A stretch of 64,000 bases of DNA from Aquificaceae bacterium (GCA_037481935.1 JBBFKQ010000001.1:142741-206740); one strand, 5' to 3'. Counted from the stretch's first letter, positions 23,401 to 32,996 are shown. Notes: generated by a model not told the origin, from the letters alone. Made by a program: numbers and translations.

Positions 23401-25113
23401 ATGCGCTGGAGCAAATACTTCTGGTATACATCAAAGGAAGAGCCTGCGGATGCAGAAGCCCCCTCTCACCGACTTCTTCTCAAAGCTGGCTTTATAAAAC
23501 AGGTCTCTGCTGGCATATACGAGTTTACACCTCCGGGCGTGAGAGTCCTCAGGAAGATAGAAGACCTTGTCCGCAAGGAAATGGACAGGAGCGGAGCTCA
23601 GGAGGTGCTTCTGACGGTCCTTAACCCTTCAGAGCTCTGGAGAGAGACTGGCAGGTGGGAGCTATACGGCAGGGAGCTCTTTACTCTCAAAGACAGGAAC
23701 GGCAGGGAATACTGCCTTGGACCAACCCATGAGGAGGAGATAACGGACCTTGTGAGGTCCTTTGTAAACTCTTACAGACAGCTTCCGGTGGTGCTCTACC
23801 AGATACAGGTCAAGTTCAGGGACGAAAAAAGACCACGCTTTGGTCTCATAAGGGGAAGGGAGTTTATCATGAAGGACGCCTACTCCTTTGACCCTGATGA
23901 GTTTTCTGCCATGATGTCCTACGAGAGCATGAAGTTTGCCTACGACAGGATATTTAAAAAGCTCAGGCTCAAAACTTTGCTGGTGGAGGCTAGCGTGGGA
24001 ACCATTGGCGGTAAGAGCTCTCACGAGTTTGTGGCTCTTACACCCTACGGAGAGGCGAGGGTAGCCTATTGTGAGAGCTGTGGCTACGGAGCAAACGCAG
24101 AAATAGTCAAGCTTCCAAAGCCTCAGGAGGAGATAGAAGAGGAGCTTCCCCTCAGGGAGACGGAGACGCCGGGCACGGACAGCATAGAAAAGCTCTCTTC
24201 TTTCCTTGGAATTCCCGCAAAGAAAATAATAAAGGCAGTGCTCTATATGGTCAATGGCTCAGAGCCTGTAATGTTTCTCATAAGGGGGGACAGGAATGTG
24301 GATGAAAACAAGGTGGAGGCAGTGCTGGGCACGGAGAACTTCAGGCTTGCGGAAGACCACGAGGTCTGGGAGCTTCTCAAAACCAGAAAGGGCTTTATAG
24401 GACCCTTTAACCTTCCACCTCAGGTAAAAGTATATTGGGACAACTCCACCTACGGTCTGAAGAATGTGGTGATAGCCTTCAACAAGCCCGATTATCACTA
24501 TGTGAACGCAAACCCCGGGAGGGACTTTCAGTATGGGGAGTTTGTGGATGTGTGTCAGGTAGAGGAGGCAGACCCATGTCCCAAGTGTGGCTCAGCCCTT
24601 AAGGTAAGTAGAGGGCTTGAGCTGGGGCACATATTTCTCCTTGGAACAAGATACTCTGAGCCCATGAGGGCATACTACACGGACCCTCAGGGTCAGGAAA
24701 AGCCCATCATCATGGGCTGCTATGGCATAGGTATATCAAGGTGTATATCGGCCCTCGTGGAGCAGTATAATGATGAAAAGGGCATAAAATGGCCCACCAC
24801 AGTGGCACCCTTTGAGCTGGACATCATATGCGTAAACCCCTCAGACCCCCAGCAGAAGGAAGTGGCAGAAAGGCTCTACATGCTGGCAGAGGAGCACGGC
24901 ATAGAGACAATATACGACGACAGGGACGAAAGCCCTGGCTTTAAGTTTGCAGATGCAGACCTGTGCGGTTTCCCCTACAGGCTTGTGGTGGGCAAAAAGG
25001 TAAAGGAAGGAAAAGTGGAGCTCCAGAGCAGACACACGGGCGAGCGGTGGGATGTGGAGATAGAGAAGGCTGTAGAGAGCGTAAAGGAGCTCGTGCAGAG
25101 GGACAAGATTTAA
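23401..25113 (+). CDS. proS: prolyl-tRNA synthetase (bacterial type with editing domain)
   Basis: A 570-aa class II synthetase of full bacterial length. Motif 1 to 3 regions ([60 protein letters not shown]) are clear and the INS editing domain lies at about 225-400. Unusually it starts only 20 nt from the divergent flhA start; a TATAAT box at 23385-23390 ends 10 nt before the ATG and no ribosome-binding site is present, so translation is likely from a leaderless mRNA. Confidence 0.95.
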   Translation: MRWSKYFWYTSKEEPADAEAPSHRLLLKAGFIKQVSAGIYEFTPPGVRVLRKIEDLVRKEMDRSGAQEVLLTVLNPSELWRETGRWELYGRELFTLKDRNGREYCLGPTHEEEITDLVRSFVNSYRQLPVVLYQIQVKFRDEKRPRFGLIRGREFIMKDAYSFDPDEFSAMMSYESMKFAYDRIFKKLRLKTLLVEASVGTIGGKSSHEFVALTPYGEARVAYCESCGYGANAEIVKLPKPQEEIEEELPLRETETPGTDSIEKLSSFLGIPAKKIIKAVLYMVNGSEPVMFLIRGDRNVDENKVEAVLGTENFRLAEDHEVWELLKTRKGFIGPFNLPPQVKVYWDNSTYGLKNVVIAFNKPDYHYVNANPGRDFQYGEFVDVCQVEEADPCPKCGSALKVSRGLELGHIFLLGTRYSEPMRAYYTDPQGQEKPIIMGCYGIGISRCISALVEQYNDEKGIKWPTTVAPFELDIICVNPSDPQQKEVAERLYMLAEEHGIETIYDDRDESPGFKFADADLCGFPYRLVVGKKVKEGKVELQSRHTGERWDVEIEKAVESVKELVQRDKI

Positions 25114-25118
25114 AGGCG

Positions 25119-25778
25119 TTACGAAACTTCAAACCTTTTTACTCTTTCATCCTTTGTAAGCTTTTCTAAGCTCTTGTTCAGTTCATTTCTGCTCATGTCA
25201 GTTTCAAAGCTCACCTTTAAGAGATTACTTTCTCTCTCAACGCTCCGAATCCTCACATTACCAAAAGTTTCTTTGAGATAGTCCAGAGGTTCTTCTATGC
25301 CCTCAAGGGTGAGGCTTATCGTCTGACCAGCGGGCACGCCCATGAATTCCTTTTCTATCCTGCTCATCAAGGAAAGGGTAAAGAGAAGAAGTGCTGTTGA
25401 GAAGAGAGAAAGAATGTACATGCCAGCACCAACCGAAAGACCTATCCCTGCAGTGGTCCAGAGGCTCGCAGCTGTCGTAAGGCCCTTTATGGACACGCCT
25501 ATCCTTATGATAGCACCTGCCCCGAGAAAACCTACGCCTGTAATAACCTGTGAGGCTATCCTTGAAGGGTCCGCACCCTGTCCATACTCTTGGGTTATGT
25601 ATATGGAGAGAAGGCTCATGAGAGAAGAGCCGAGGGCAAGCACAGAGTGAGTCCTGAAGCCTGCCGGCTGCCTTCTCCTTTCCCTCTCGTATCCAATAAG
25701 AGAGCCAAGAAGGAAGGCAATGACAAGTCTCAGTATCCCCTCCCATAAGGGAAATGGGAGAGTTTCTACCAGCTTCAT
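25119..25778 (-). CDS. mgtC: MgtC/SapB family membrane protein
   Basis: A 219-aa protein with four to five membrane helices in the first 145 residues, including the family signatures LGSLIGYERERRRQPAGFRTHSLV-like segment, GVGFLGAGAIIR and TTAASLWTTAGIGLSVG, and a small C-terminal ACT-like domain (about 150-219). MgtC-type proteins modulate F-ATPase or magnesium homeostasis; the exact function here is unknown. It is convergent with proS and divergent from the hydrogenase genes. Confidence 0.88.
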   Translation of the reverse strand: MKLVETLPFPLWEGILRLVIAFLLGSLIGYERERRRQPAGFRTHSVLALGSSLMSLLSIYITQEYGQGADPSRIASQVITGVGFLGAGAIIRIGVSIKGLTTAASLWTTAGIGLSVGAGMYILSLFSTALLLFTLSLMSRIEKEFMGVPAGQTISLTLEGIEEPLDYLKETFGNVRIRSVERESNLLKVSFETDMSRNELNKSLEKLTKDERVKRFEVS

Positions 25779-25797
25779 CAGACTATTTTAACCCTGA

Positions 25798-25825
25798 TTG
25801 ACTAAGCTCATCGGAGGGCTATATT
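25798..25825 (+). promoter_or_regulatory. promoter of the hypB operon
   Basis: TTGACT (25798-25803), 16-nt spacer, TATATT (25820-25825). The same -10 sequence and nearly the same -35 occur before hyaA and hypC. Confidence 0.75.
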
Positions 25826-25828
25826 TAA

Positions 25829-25842
25829 TGAATAAACATTCA
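25829..25842. promoter_or_regulatory. TGAAT-N4-ATTCA operator at hypB
   Basis: TGAATAAACATTCA begins 3 nt after the -10 box and overlaps the expected start of transcription; the ribosome-binding site AGGAGG follows directly. It is one of four such sites found in the window at hydrogenase or nickel promoters. Confidence 0.7.
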
Positions 25843-25852
25843 GGAGGTCATC

Positions 25853-26569
25853 ATGTGTCAGGAGTGCGGATGCTCCGTAAACCACGGCCACGAACATAAC
25901 CAGAGGGAAGAGGTTAGCCTCTTCAGGAAGGTTCTGGAGAAAAATGACCTTCAGGCAGAGGAAAACAGGGAACACTTCCATGAGCACGGCGTCTTTGCCA
26001 TAAACCTCATGTCCTCGCCGGGTGCTGGCAAAACATCACTACTTGAAAGGACTATAGAGCTTCTTCAAGATTTCAGGATTGGGGTCATAGAGGGGGACCT
26101 GGAAACGGACAGGGATGCCCAGAGGATAAAGGCAAAGGGTGCACCTGCGGTGCAGATTACCACGGGCTCTGCCTGCCATCTGGATGCCTTTATGGTTCAT
26201 GAGGGACTGCATCAGCTACCCCTTGAGGAGCTTGACATAGTCTTTATAGAAAATGTGGGAAACCTCGTGTGTCCCGCAAGCTACGATGTGGGAGCACATA
26301 TGAACGTGGTTCTCCTCTCTGTGGTGGAGGGTGATGACAAGCCAGAGAAGTATCCCGTCATGTTCAGAAATGCCCAGCTCATGGTAATAACAAAGACAGA
26401 CCTCCTGCCCTACACGGACTTCAGCATGGAAAGGGCAACAAGGTCTGCAAGAAAGGTAAACCCCTCCATAGATGTGATAAGGCTTTCTGTAAGGACGGGA
26501 GAAGGCATGGATGAGTGGCTTGAATATCTTCGCTTCAAGGTGAGAGCCTTCAGGAGAAGTATGGTATGA
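25853..26569 (+). CDS. hypB: hydrogenase maturation nickel GTPase HypB
   Basis: A 238-aa GTPase. The N-terminal CQECGC (residues 2-7) is the high-affinity nickel site; a short His-rich patch (HGHEH) follows. P-loop MSSPGAGKTSLLERT, GDLETDRDAQRI, and NVGNLVCPASYDVGAH containing the GTPase-domain metal ligands are visible. HypB with HypA inserts Ni into the large subunit precursor. First gene of a five-gene transcript with overlapping ends; controlled by the promoter and operator above. Confidence 0.96.
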   Translation: MCQECGCSVNHGHEHNQREEVSLFRKVLEKNDLQAEENREHFHEHGVFAINLMSSPGAGKTSLLERTIELLQDFRIGVIEGDLETDRDAQRIKAKGAPAVQITTGSACHLDAFMVHEGLHQLPLEELDIVFIENVGNLVCPASYDVGAHMNVVLLSVVEGDDKPEKYPVMFRNAQLMVITKTDLLPYTDFSMERATRSARKVNPSIDVIRLSVRTGEGMDEWLEYLRFKVRAFRRSMV

Positions 26570-27423
26570 AGGTCTTCTGGCTTCAGAGGCTCACCTGCTG
26601 TGGAAACACCCACTCCTTTCTGAACTACGAGAGCCTGAATACACTTCTGAAGAGAGTTGAGCTAATCTACCATCCCAGCCTTTCCCAAAAGCCTCAGGAA
26701 GAGGCGGTTGAGGAATTGCTCAGAAGAGGTGAGGAGTTTGACATACTTCTGGTGGAAGGTGCGGTAAGAAGGGATGACAGGGAAACTCTGGAGCTCTGCA
26801 GACTTGCAGGCTATGTGGTGGCGGTGGGCAACTGTGCTGTCTACGGAAACATCCCCGCCCTTGCGAACGCCAATGTGTGCGGTCTTGGCTACAGGTTTAA
26901 GGAAAAGGGAGGGCTTCTGGGTGAGGGTTTCAGGTCAAAAGGGGGTCTGCCCGTGATAAACCTTTCTGGCTGTCCTGCTCACCCCGAGTGGATTGCCGGC
27001 ACACTGCTCATGCTTTCAGAAGGCATAAAGCCGAGGCTTGACCAGTGGGGTAGACCTGAAGAGTTTTACTCCTCCCTTACCCACTGGGGATGCACCAGAA
27101 ACGAATACTTTGAGTGGAAGGTGGAGGCTCAGGAGCTTGGCTCAAAAAGGGGATGCCTCTTTTACCACTTTGGCTGTAGAGGTCCGCTCAGCTACAGCTC
27201 CTGCAACACCATACTCTGGAACGGGGTGAACTCAAAGACGAGGGCTGGGACTTCCTGCTTTGGTTGCACCGAATACGACTTCCCACGCACAGGACTCTGG
27301 GAGACAAAGCAGTATGCGGGTATACCCGCAGAGCTTCCCATAGGAGTTTCCAAAAGGGGATACATAATGCTCTCGGGCGTTGCCAAGATGTTCACACCGG
27401 AGAGGCTAAAAGGTGAGGCTTGA
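26566..27423 (+). CDS. soluble group-2-type [NiFe] hydrogenase small subunit
   Basis: A 285-aa small subunit without Tat signal, therefore cytoplasmic. FeS ligand regions are visible: GNCAVYGNIP, SGCPAHPEW, HWGCTRNEYFEWK, CLFYHFGCRG, YSSCNTILWNG and TSCFGCTEYDF. At the proximal cluster (residues 11-14) it reads CCGN, so Asn replaces the second Cys of the CxxC found in most families. This resembles the group 2d enzymes of Aquificae (Aquifex hydrogenase III), soluble and of unsettled role, possibly feeding low-potential electrons to carbon fixation. Regulatory (HoxB-like) function is the alternative, but no sensor kinase is nearby. Confidence 0.88.
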   Translation: MKVFWLQRLTCCGNTHSFLNYESLNTLLKRVELIYHPSLSQKPQEEAVEELLRRGEEFDILLVEGAVRRDDRETLELCRLAGYVVAVGNCAVYGNIPALANANVCGLGYRFKEKGGLLGEGFRSKGGLPVINLSGCPAHPEWIAGTLLMLSEGIKPRLDQWGRPEEFYSSLTHWGCTRNEYFEWKVEAQELGSKRGCLFYHFGCRGPLSYSSCNTILWNGVNSKTRAGTSCFGCTEYDFPRTGLWETKQYAGIPAELPIGVSKRGYIMLSGVAKMFTPERLKGEA

Positions 27424-28720
27424 AAACTTAGAGCTTCCAAGGGTTGAGGGGGAGGCAAGGCTTGAGCTCCTCTGGAAGGATGGTGTTGTGGAGGATGCGA
27501 GGGTCTGCATCACCTCCATAAGAGGCGTAGAGAAGGTGCTTATGGGCAGGCATTACATGGATGCCCTGGTGATAACGCCAAGGGTGTGTGGCATATGCGG
27601 GCACGCCCATCTTATGGCTTCTGTCACGGCTATAGAAAAGGCTCTCGGCGTAGAGCCAGCACAGAAAGGTCAGTTGGTGAGGAGAATAACCCAGAGCCTT
27701 GAGATTCTGCAGAACCACATAAAGTGGTTCTACCTTTTCCTGATGCCCGATTTTGTCCTTTTAGAGAAAAGCGTGAGGGAGTTCTATGAGCCCTTCAGGG
27801 GCAGGAGGTGGCAGGATGCCATAAAGGTGGCTTCAAAGATAGCAAAGGGCATAGCCCTCTTTTCAGGTCAGTGGCCCCACTCTTCCTATGCAGTGCCGGG
27901 GGGCATAACCTCAGAGCCCTCGGCGAAAGAAGTTACCACCCTCAGGCAGATACTCTCCGAGCTCAGGGACTTCTTTCTGAAATATACGGTGGGCATGGAA
28001 GAGGGTGAGTTTATCAGCTGTCTGAGGGAAGGGAGCTGGAGAAGGCTCGGGGGCGATGCGGGGCTTTTCCTTGAACTCTCCCACAGGGAGGGGCTTCTGG
28101 AGGCTGGCAGGTCTTACGACAGGTTCATAAGCGGTGGCTCTCTTTACTTTCCCTGTGGTTATTTCATGAAAAGGGTTGTGCATGGAAAGCTAAGAGTTGA
28201 ACAGCTTCAGGAGCTTGAGAGCAGTTCCTACAGCGGGGCAAAGCCCGTAAGATACAGGGGCATGCCCTTTGAAACTGGACCCCTTTCAAGACAGCTCATA
28301 GCCGGAAACCCCATCACAAAGAGCATGCACAGGGAGCTCAGAGATTCCTTTGCGGTGCGTGTGATGGCGAGAGTTCTGGAGGTATGGAGCTTAACAGAAG
28401 CCATAGAGGAGTGGACGCAGAGGCTGAAGGAGGTTCTGCATGAGAGGTCCACGAGCCTTGGAAGATTTCCTTCAAAGTTCAGTGGTAGGGGATACGGCGT
28501 GGTAGAGGCTGCGAGGGGCACCCTCATACACAGTGTAAGCGTAAAGGAGGGCACGGTGCAGGAATACTCCATCATCACACCCTCCCAGTGGAACCTCGGT
28601 CCAAGATGTGAGAACTTTCTGGGGGTTGCGGAGAGGGCAATCCTTGGTCTGAAAAGTCCACTTCATGCTCAGATGGTGCTCAGGAGCTTTGACCTGTGCT
28701 CCGTATGCACAACACATTGA
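27413..28720 (+). CDS. soluble group-2-type [NiFe] hydrogenase large subunit
   Basis: A 435-aa large subunit with a GTG start that overlaps the small-subunit stop. The nickel-binding motifs are L1 RVCGICGHAH (about residues 58-67) and L2 DLCSVCTTH at the very C-terminus. The protein ends exactly at the histidine after which other large subunits are cut, so no maturation protease is needed. The common DPC is DLC here. It pairs with the small subunit above; a separate maturation path from the membrane enzyme, which keeps its C-terminal extension, is implied. Confidence 0.9.
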   Translation: MRLENLELPRVEGEARLELLWKDGVVEDARVCITSIRGVEKVLMGRHYMDALVITPRVCGICGHAHLMASVTAIEKALGVEPAQKGQLVRRITQSLEILQNHIKWFYLFLMPDFVLLEKSVREFYEPFRGRRWQDAIKVASKIAKGIALFSGQWPHSSYAVPGGITSEPSAKEVTTLRQILSELRDFFLKYTVGMEEGEFISCLREGSWRRLGGDAGLFLELSHREGLLEAGRSYDRFISGGSLYFPCGYFMKRVVHGKLRVEQLQELESSSYSGAKPVRYRGMPFETGPLSRQLIAGNPITKSMHRELRDSFAVRVMARVLEVWSLTEAIEEWTQRLKEVLHERSTSLGRFPSKFSGRGYGVVEAARGTLIHSVSVKEGTVQEYSIITPSQWNLGPRCENFLGVAERAILGLKSPLHAQMVLRSFDLCSVCTTH

Positions 28721-28729
28721 GGTAGAGCT

Positions 28730-29731
28730 ATGAAGAGAATAAGGCTTTCTGAAGGTGGTGGTGGAGAAGAGAGCTGGAGGCTCATAAGGGAGCTCTTTCT
28801 CAGATACTTTGAAAACCCAGTGCTCTCAGCCCTTGAGGATTCAGCCCTTCTCCAGCTCAGTTCAAAGGTTGCCTTTACCACGGATGCCTTTACCGTAAAG
28901 CCCCTATTCTTCAGGGGCGGGGACATAGGAAAGCTGGCGGTGGCGGGCACTGTAAACGACCTTGCGGTGATGGGTGCAAAGCCCCTCTACCTCTCTGCCA
29001 GCTTTATCATAGAGGAGGGCTTTCCCTACGAAGACCTCCAGAGGATAGTGGAGAGCATGGCACAGACTGCAAAGGAGGCGGGTGTGCTCATAGTCGCAGG
29101 GGATACAAAGGTGGTCCCCTCTGGTCAGGCTGACGGACTTTTTATAACCACCTCGGGCATAGGCAGGGTGGTATACGATGGACTCTCCTGCAGGAGTGTG
29201 AAAGAAGGCGACGCCATAATCCTTTCCGGACCCATAGGAGACCACGGTGCCTGCGTGCTGGCACAGAGGGAAGGCTTTGACTTTGGAGAAAACTTCGGAA
29301 GCGACTGCCAGCCCCTGTGGGACCTTGTGGAGCACCTTCTCAGAAGTGGTGTCGAAGTTCATGCCATGAGAGACCCCACGAGGGGCGGGCTATCCGCAGT
29401 GCTTCACGAGTGGGCTAATGCTTCGGGCGTATCCTTTCTGGTGCAGGAGGACAGCATCCCCGTAAGACAGGAGGTTCTGGGTATATGCGAATTTCTTGGA
29501 CTTGAGCCCTACCACCTTGCATGCGAGGGAAGGATTGTGGTGGCAGTAAGGGGTGAGGATGCGGAAAGGGCTCTTGAGGTTCTCAGAGAACACCCGAAGG
29601 GTAGGGAGGCAAGTCTTATAGGCTATGCGGTAAGACCCGAGGGCAGACCTTCAGTTTTTCTCAGGACTTCCTACGGAACCAGGAGGTTTCTTGAGCCACC
29701 CGCCGGCGAGCTCCTGCCAAGGATTTGCTGA
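28730..29731 (+). CDS. hypE: hydrogenase maturation protein HypE
   Basis: A 333-aa PurM-like protein ending in the conserved LPRIC, whose cysteine carries the thiocyanate made from HypF carbamoyl. FTTDAFTVKPLFFRGGDIGKLAV, MGAKPLYLSASFIIEEG and AMRDPTRGGLSAVLHEWA are typical. It donates cyanide ligands to iron on HypC-HypD. The stop overlaps the hypA start (TGATG). Confidence 0.95.
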   Translation: MKRIRLSEGGGGEESWRLIRELFLRYFENPVLSALEDSALLQLSSKVAFTTDAFTVKPLFFRGGDIGKLAVAGTVNDLAVMGAKPLYLSASFIIEEGFPYEDLQRIVESMAQTAKEAGVLIVAGDTKVVPSGQADGLFITTSGIGRVVYDGLSCRSVKEGDAIILSGPIGDHGACVLAQREGFDFGENFGSDCQPLWDLVEHLLRSGVEVHAMRDPTRGGLSAVLHEWANASGVSFLVQEDSIPVRQEVLGICEFLGLEPYHLACEGRIVVAVRGEDAERALEVLREHPKGREASLIGYAVRPEGRPSVFLRTSYGTRRFLEPPAGELLPRIC

Positions 29732-30087
29732 TGCACGAGTTTTCTATAGTGCAGAGCCTTCTGGAGCTTATTCATGAGCAGGTGAGAATGCACTCCGCAA
29801 AGAGGGTTGTGAAGGTTGAGATAGTTGCCGGCGTGCTCTCGGGAGTGGAGCCCCATCTTCTGCAGATTGCCTTTGAGACCTTCAGGCAGGGGACACCCGC
29901 AGAGGACGCAGAGCTCCTTATAGAGGTTGAAAAGCTGAAAATCTACTGTAGGGACTGCGAAGGGGAGTTTGAAAAGGACGAGCTCAATGCCCTGTGCCCC
30001 CGCTGTGGAGGACTGAACACGGAAATAAGGGGTGGAAGGGAGCTACTGCTCAAGAGCCTTGAGCTGGAGGTAGATTCAAACCCATGA
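29731..30087 (+). CDS. hypA: hydrogenase maturation nickel chaperone HypA
   Basis: A 118-aa protein starting MHEFSIVQSL, in which H2 is the nickel ligand. A zinc site is formed by CRDC and CPRC (about residues 71-90). It delivers nickel with HypB. An upstream in-frame TTG is less likely than the ATG at 29731, which gives the essential N-terminal Met-His. The stop overlaps the hypF start by 4 nt. Confidence 0.95.
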   Translation: MHEFSIVQSLLELIHEQVRMHSAKRVVKVEIVAGVLSGVEPHLLQIAFETFRQGTPAEDAELLIEVEKLKIYCRDCEGEFEKDELNALCPRCGGLNTEIRGGRELLLKSLELEVDSNP

Positions 30088-32336
30088 CCCGGAGGCTCTC
30101 CGTGAGGATAAAAGGTGCAGTGCAGGGTGTGGGCTTCAGACCCTTTGTCTACAGATTGGCTAAGGAGCTTGGGCTTTGTGGTTTTGTGATAAACGATTCA
30201 AGAGGCGTGAGCGCAGAACTGGAGGGTCCAAAGGAAAAGCTTGAAGAGTTTCTGCTCAGACTCAGCAGGGAAAAGCCTCCCCTTGCACGCATACACTCGG
30301 TGGACCTTCAGTTCACAGAACCCGTGGGATACAGGGACTTTGAAATAAGGGAGAGTTCAGAGGAGGGTCAGAAAGAGGTCTTCCTTCTTCCCGACATGGC
30401 AACCTGCGAAGACTGCCTCAGGGAGCTCTTTGATCCCTCAGACAGAAGATACCTCTATCCCTTCATAAACTGCACCAACTGCGGACCGAGGTTCACCATA
30501 GTAGAAAAGCTTCCCTACGATAGGCCCAACACCACCATGAAGGTCTTCCAGATGTGTCCTCAGTGTAGCAGAGAATACCACGACCCCTCAGACAGACGCT
30601 TTCACGCCCAGCCAAACGCATGCCCCCTTTGTGGTCCGTGGCTGAGCCTTTACTCTTCAGAGGGCGAGCTCCTGGCGGAGAGGGAAGAGGCACTCAGGCT
30701 GAGCCTTGAACTCCTTAGGGAGGGTAGAATACTTGCGGTCAAGGGTATAGGGGGCTTTCATCTTATGTGCGATGCTACAAAAGAAGAAACGGTGAGCCTT
30801 CTGAGGGAGAGAAAAAGAAGAAGGGAAAAGCCCTTTGCGGTAATGTTCAGAGACCTGGAGCAGGTTCTCCAGTATGCAGAGCCTTCTGAGCTTGAGCTTG
30901 CCCTTCTTATGCTTCCAGAGAGGCCCATAGTGCTCATAAACTGCAGAGGTGGGCTTGCCCCCTCCGTGGCACCGGGTCTCAGGAGGGTTGGAGCCTTTCT
31001 ACCATACACGCCCCTTCATTACCTGATACTCAGAGGGCTTGACTTTCCGGTAGTTGCCACCTCGGGCAACCTTTCGGACGAACCCATAGTCAAGGAGAAC
31101 CAGGAAGCCCTTGAGAGGCTGTCCAGCCTTGCGGACTTTCTGCTTCTTCACAACAGGGACATAAGGAGAAGGTGTGACGATTCGGTGGTAAAGGTCATAG
31201 GTGGACTGCCCACACCCATAAGGCGTTCACGTGGCTATGCACCCATGCCCATAACACTGCCCGCTGAGCTCAAAAGAAGAGTCCTCGCAGTAGGTGGAAT
31301 GCTGAAAAACACCTTTGCTCTGGGCTTTGCAGACAGGGTAATTCTGAGTCAGCACGTGGGAGACGTGGAAAACCTTGAGACCCTTATGTCCTTTGAGGAG
31401 ATGGTCTATGATATGATGGGGCTCTACGACTTTGAGCCAGAGGTGGTTGTGTGCGACCTCCACCCGAGGTATGAGACCACAAGATGGGCGGAGGATTTTG
31501 CCAGGGGCAGGGGCATACCCCTTCTGAAGCTACAGCATCACTTTGCCCACATTCTTTCCTGTATGGCGGAGAACGCTCTGGAAGGAGAAGTGCTTGGCAT
31601 AGCATGGGATGGCACAGGATACGGAGAGGATGGAACCCTCTGGGGTGGTGAGTTTCTGCACTGCAATTACAGCTCCTACAGGAGACTCTTTCACTTCAGA
31701 CCCTTCAGGCTAATCGGTGGAGAAAAGGCTATAAAAGAGCCAAGAAGGGTTGCCCTTTCAATCCTTTTTGAGCTCTTTGGAGAGAAAGCCTTTGAGTTTG
31801 ACCTGCCCACGCTGAAAGCTTTTGAAGAAAGAGAGCTGAAAAACCTTTACACTGCATGGAGGTCCGGCGTGAACTCACCCCTGACGAGCTCCGCAGGAAG
31901 GCTCTTTGACGGGGTTGCGTCCCTTCTTGGACTGAGGCATAAAGTATCCTACGAGGGGCAGGCAAGTATGATGTTAGAAGACCTCTTCAGACCTGAAGTG
32001 GAAGACTTTTACCCCTTTGAAATTCTGGAAAACTCCGTTGATTGGAGACCCACAATCACGGCACTTCTTGAAGACAGGGAGAAGGAAAAGGCTCCTTCAA
32101 GGTTCATAAACACCCTTGCCAGAATCTGTCTTGAAGTTGCCCGCAGGGCTCAAAGGGATAAGGTCTGCCTCTCTGGGGGTGTGATGCAGAACGACCCGCT
32201 GGTAAGCAGGATAAAGGAGCTTTTGGGGAAGGAAGGCTTTAAGGTTTACACTCATCAGAAAGTGCCACCCAACGACGGGGGACTGAGCCTCGGTCAGGCG
32301 GTTTATGGGGGTTTGATTAACTTGAAGTTGGCTTGA
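30084..32336 (+). CDS. hypF: carbamoyltransferase HypF
   Basis: A 750-aa protein with an acylphosphatase domain (about 1-90, GAVQGVGFRPFVYRLA), two zinc fingers (CEDCLRELF ... CTNCGPRF, CPQCSREY ... CPLCGPW), a YrdC-like domain (about 200-380) and a Kae1-like carbamoyltransferase (about 390-750) with DLHPRYETTRWA, LQHHFAHILSCMAEN and LSGGVMQNDPL. It makes carbamoyl-AMP and passes the carbamoyl to the HypE cysteine. Last gene of the plus-strand operon; its 3' end overlaps that of the convergent HupH gene by 20 nt. Confidence 0.96.
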   Translation: MTRRLSVRIKGAVQGVGFRPFVYRLAKELGLCGFVINDSRGVSAELEGPKEKLEEFLLRLSREKPPLARIHSVDLQFTEPVGYRDFEIRESSEEGQKEVFLLPDMATCEDCLRELFDPSDRRYLYPFINCTNCGPRFTIVEKLPYDRPNTTMKVFQMCPQCSREYHDPSDRRFHAQPNACPLCGPWLSLYSSEGELLAEREEALRLSLELLREGRILAVKGIGGFHLMCDATKEETVSLLRERKRRREKPFAVMFRDLEQVLQYAEPSELELALLMLPERPIVLINCRGGLAPSVAPGLRRVGAFLPYTPLHYLILRGLDFPVVATSGNLSDEPIVKENQEALERLSSLADFLLLHNRDIRRRCDDSVVKVIGGLPTPIRRSRGYAPMPITLPAELKRRVLAVGGMLKNTFALGFADRVILSQHVGDVENLETLMSFEEMVYDMMGLYDFEPEVVVCDLHPRYETTRWAEDFARGRGIPLLKLQHHFAHILSCMAENALEGEVLGIAWDGTGYGEDGTLWGGEFLHCNYSSYRRLFHFRPFRLIGGEKAIKEPRRVALSILFELFGEKAFEFDLPTLKAFEERELKNLYTAWRSGVNSPLTSSAGRLFDGVASLLGLRHKVSYEGQASMMLEDLFRPEVEDFYPFEILENSVDWRPTITALLEDREKEKAPSRFINTLARICLEVARRAQRDKVCLSGGVMQNDPLVSRIKELLGKEGFKVYTHQKVPPNDGGLSLGQAVYGGLINLKLA

Positions 32337-32697
32337 TAAAACTCTCAACCCGCCCCCTGAGCACCTGTATTGATTCCTCCACATCCTCCCTCTGAGCCTT
32401 CGCAAGGGACGGAAAGTAGCACACCTCTATGGTCTCCAGTATGGGCTTGTTGTCCCTGTCGTAGAAGACCCCTATCCACACACCGCTTATGCCCGTCTCC
32501 CTCCACTCTACGGGCTGTGTATTTGAGGACAGACTTATCTTTACCTGACCTTCGCCAAGCACATCAAGCAGAACCTCCCTGTCCTCTTCCGACAGGGGCA
32601 GCTTGTTTATGTATATGATGTGCTCTTCACCCTTTTCGTAAAGGTCTTTGAGTGCTTGAAGCAGCTCGTTGAGTATGGCAGGGGCGTTCATAAGCAT
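32317..32697 (-). CDS. hupH: HupH/HyaF-like hydrogenase maturation protein (single domain)
   Basis: About 126 aa from the ATG at 32697, which has a GGAGG site 7 nt upstream; a longer frame from 32724 is possible. It matches the HupH/HyaF family, thought to help assemble iron-sulfur clusters or protect oxygen-tolerant hydrogenases. Enteric HyaF is about twice as long, so this is a one-domain form (C-terminal type: SGVWIGVFYDRDNKPILETIEVCYFP). It is the last gene of the hya operon and overlaps the HyaE-like gene. Confidence 0.75.
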   Translation of the reverse strand: MLMNAPAILNELLQALKDLYEKGEEHIIYINKLPLSEEDREVLLDVLGEGQVKISLSSNTQPVEWRETGISGVWIGVFYDRDNKPILETIEVCYFPSLAKAQREDVEESIQVLRGRVESFIKPTSS

Positions 32698-32996
32698 GAT
32701 AGAGCCTCCATATATTCGTTCCACGACTTTATGCCCTCAAGGACCCGCACCTCTTTGCCACCAGAAAAGAGCACAAGAGAGGGTAGTCTATATTTCCTTA
32801 GAATTTCTATGTTTTCATCGGCGTTTATGGAATAAAAGTCCTTCTCGGAGAAGACCTTCTGGAGCTCCGGCACCACCACATCCGTGTCAAATATTTCTCT
32901 GATGGTGTTCTTTTTAGCTTCAGACCTTATGTAGAGCACGAAGGTTTTTCCGGCTCTTATTAGTTCCTCAAACTCCTGCAGGTTCAACTCTCTCAT
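32688..32996 (-). CDS. hyaE: HyaE/HupG-like thioredoxin-fold chaperone
   Basis: A 102-aa thioredoxin-fold protein (FVLYIRSEAKKNTIREIF, DFYSINADENIEILRKYRLPSLVLFSGGKEVRVLEGI) without a CxxC active site, matching HyaE/HupG, proposed to bind the Tat signal of the hydrogenase small subunit before export. It lies between the protease and HupH genes, overlapping each, exactly the order of hya/hup operons. Confidence 0.8.
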   Translation of the reverse strand: MRELNLQEFEELIRAGKTFVLYIRSEAKKNTIREIFDTDVVVPELQKVFSEKDFYSINADENIEILRKYRLPSLVLFSGGKEVRVLEGIKSWNEYMEALSCL

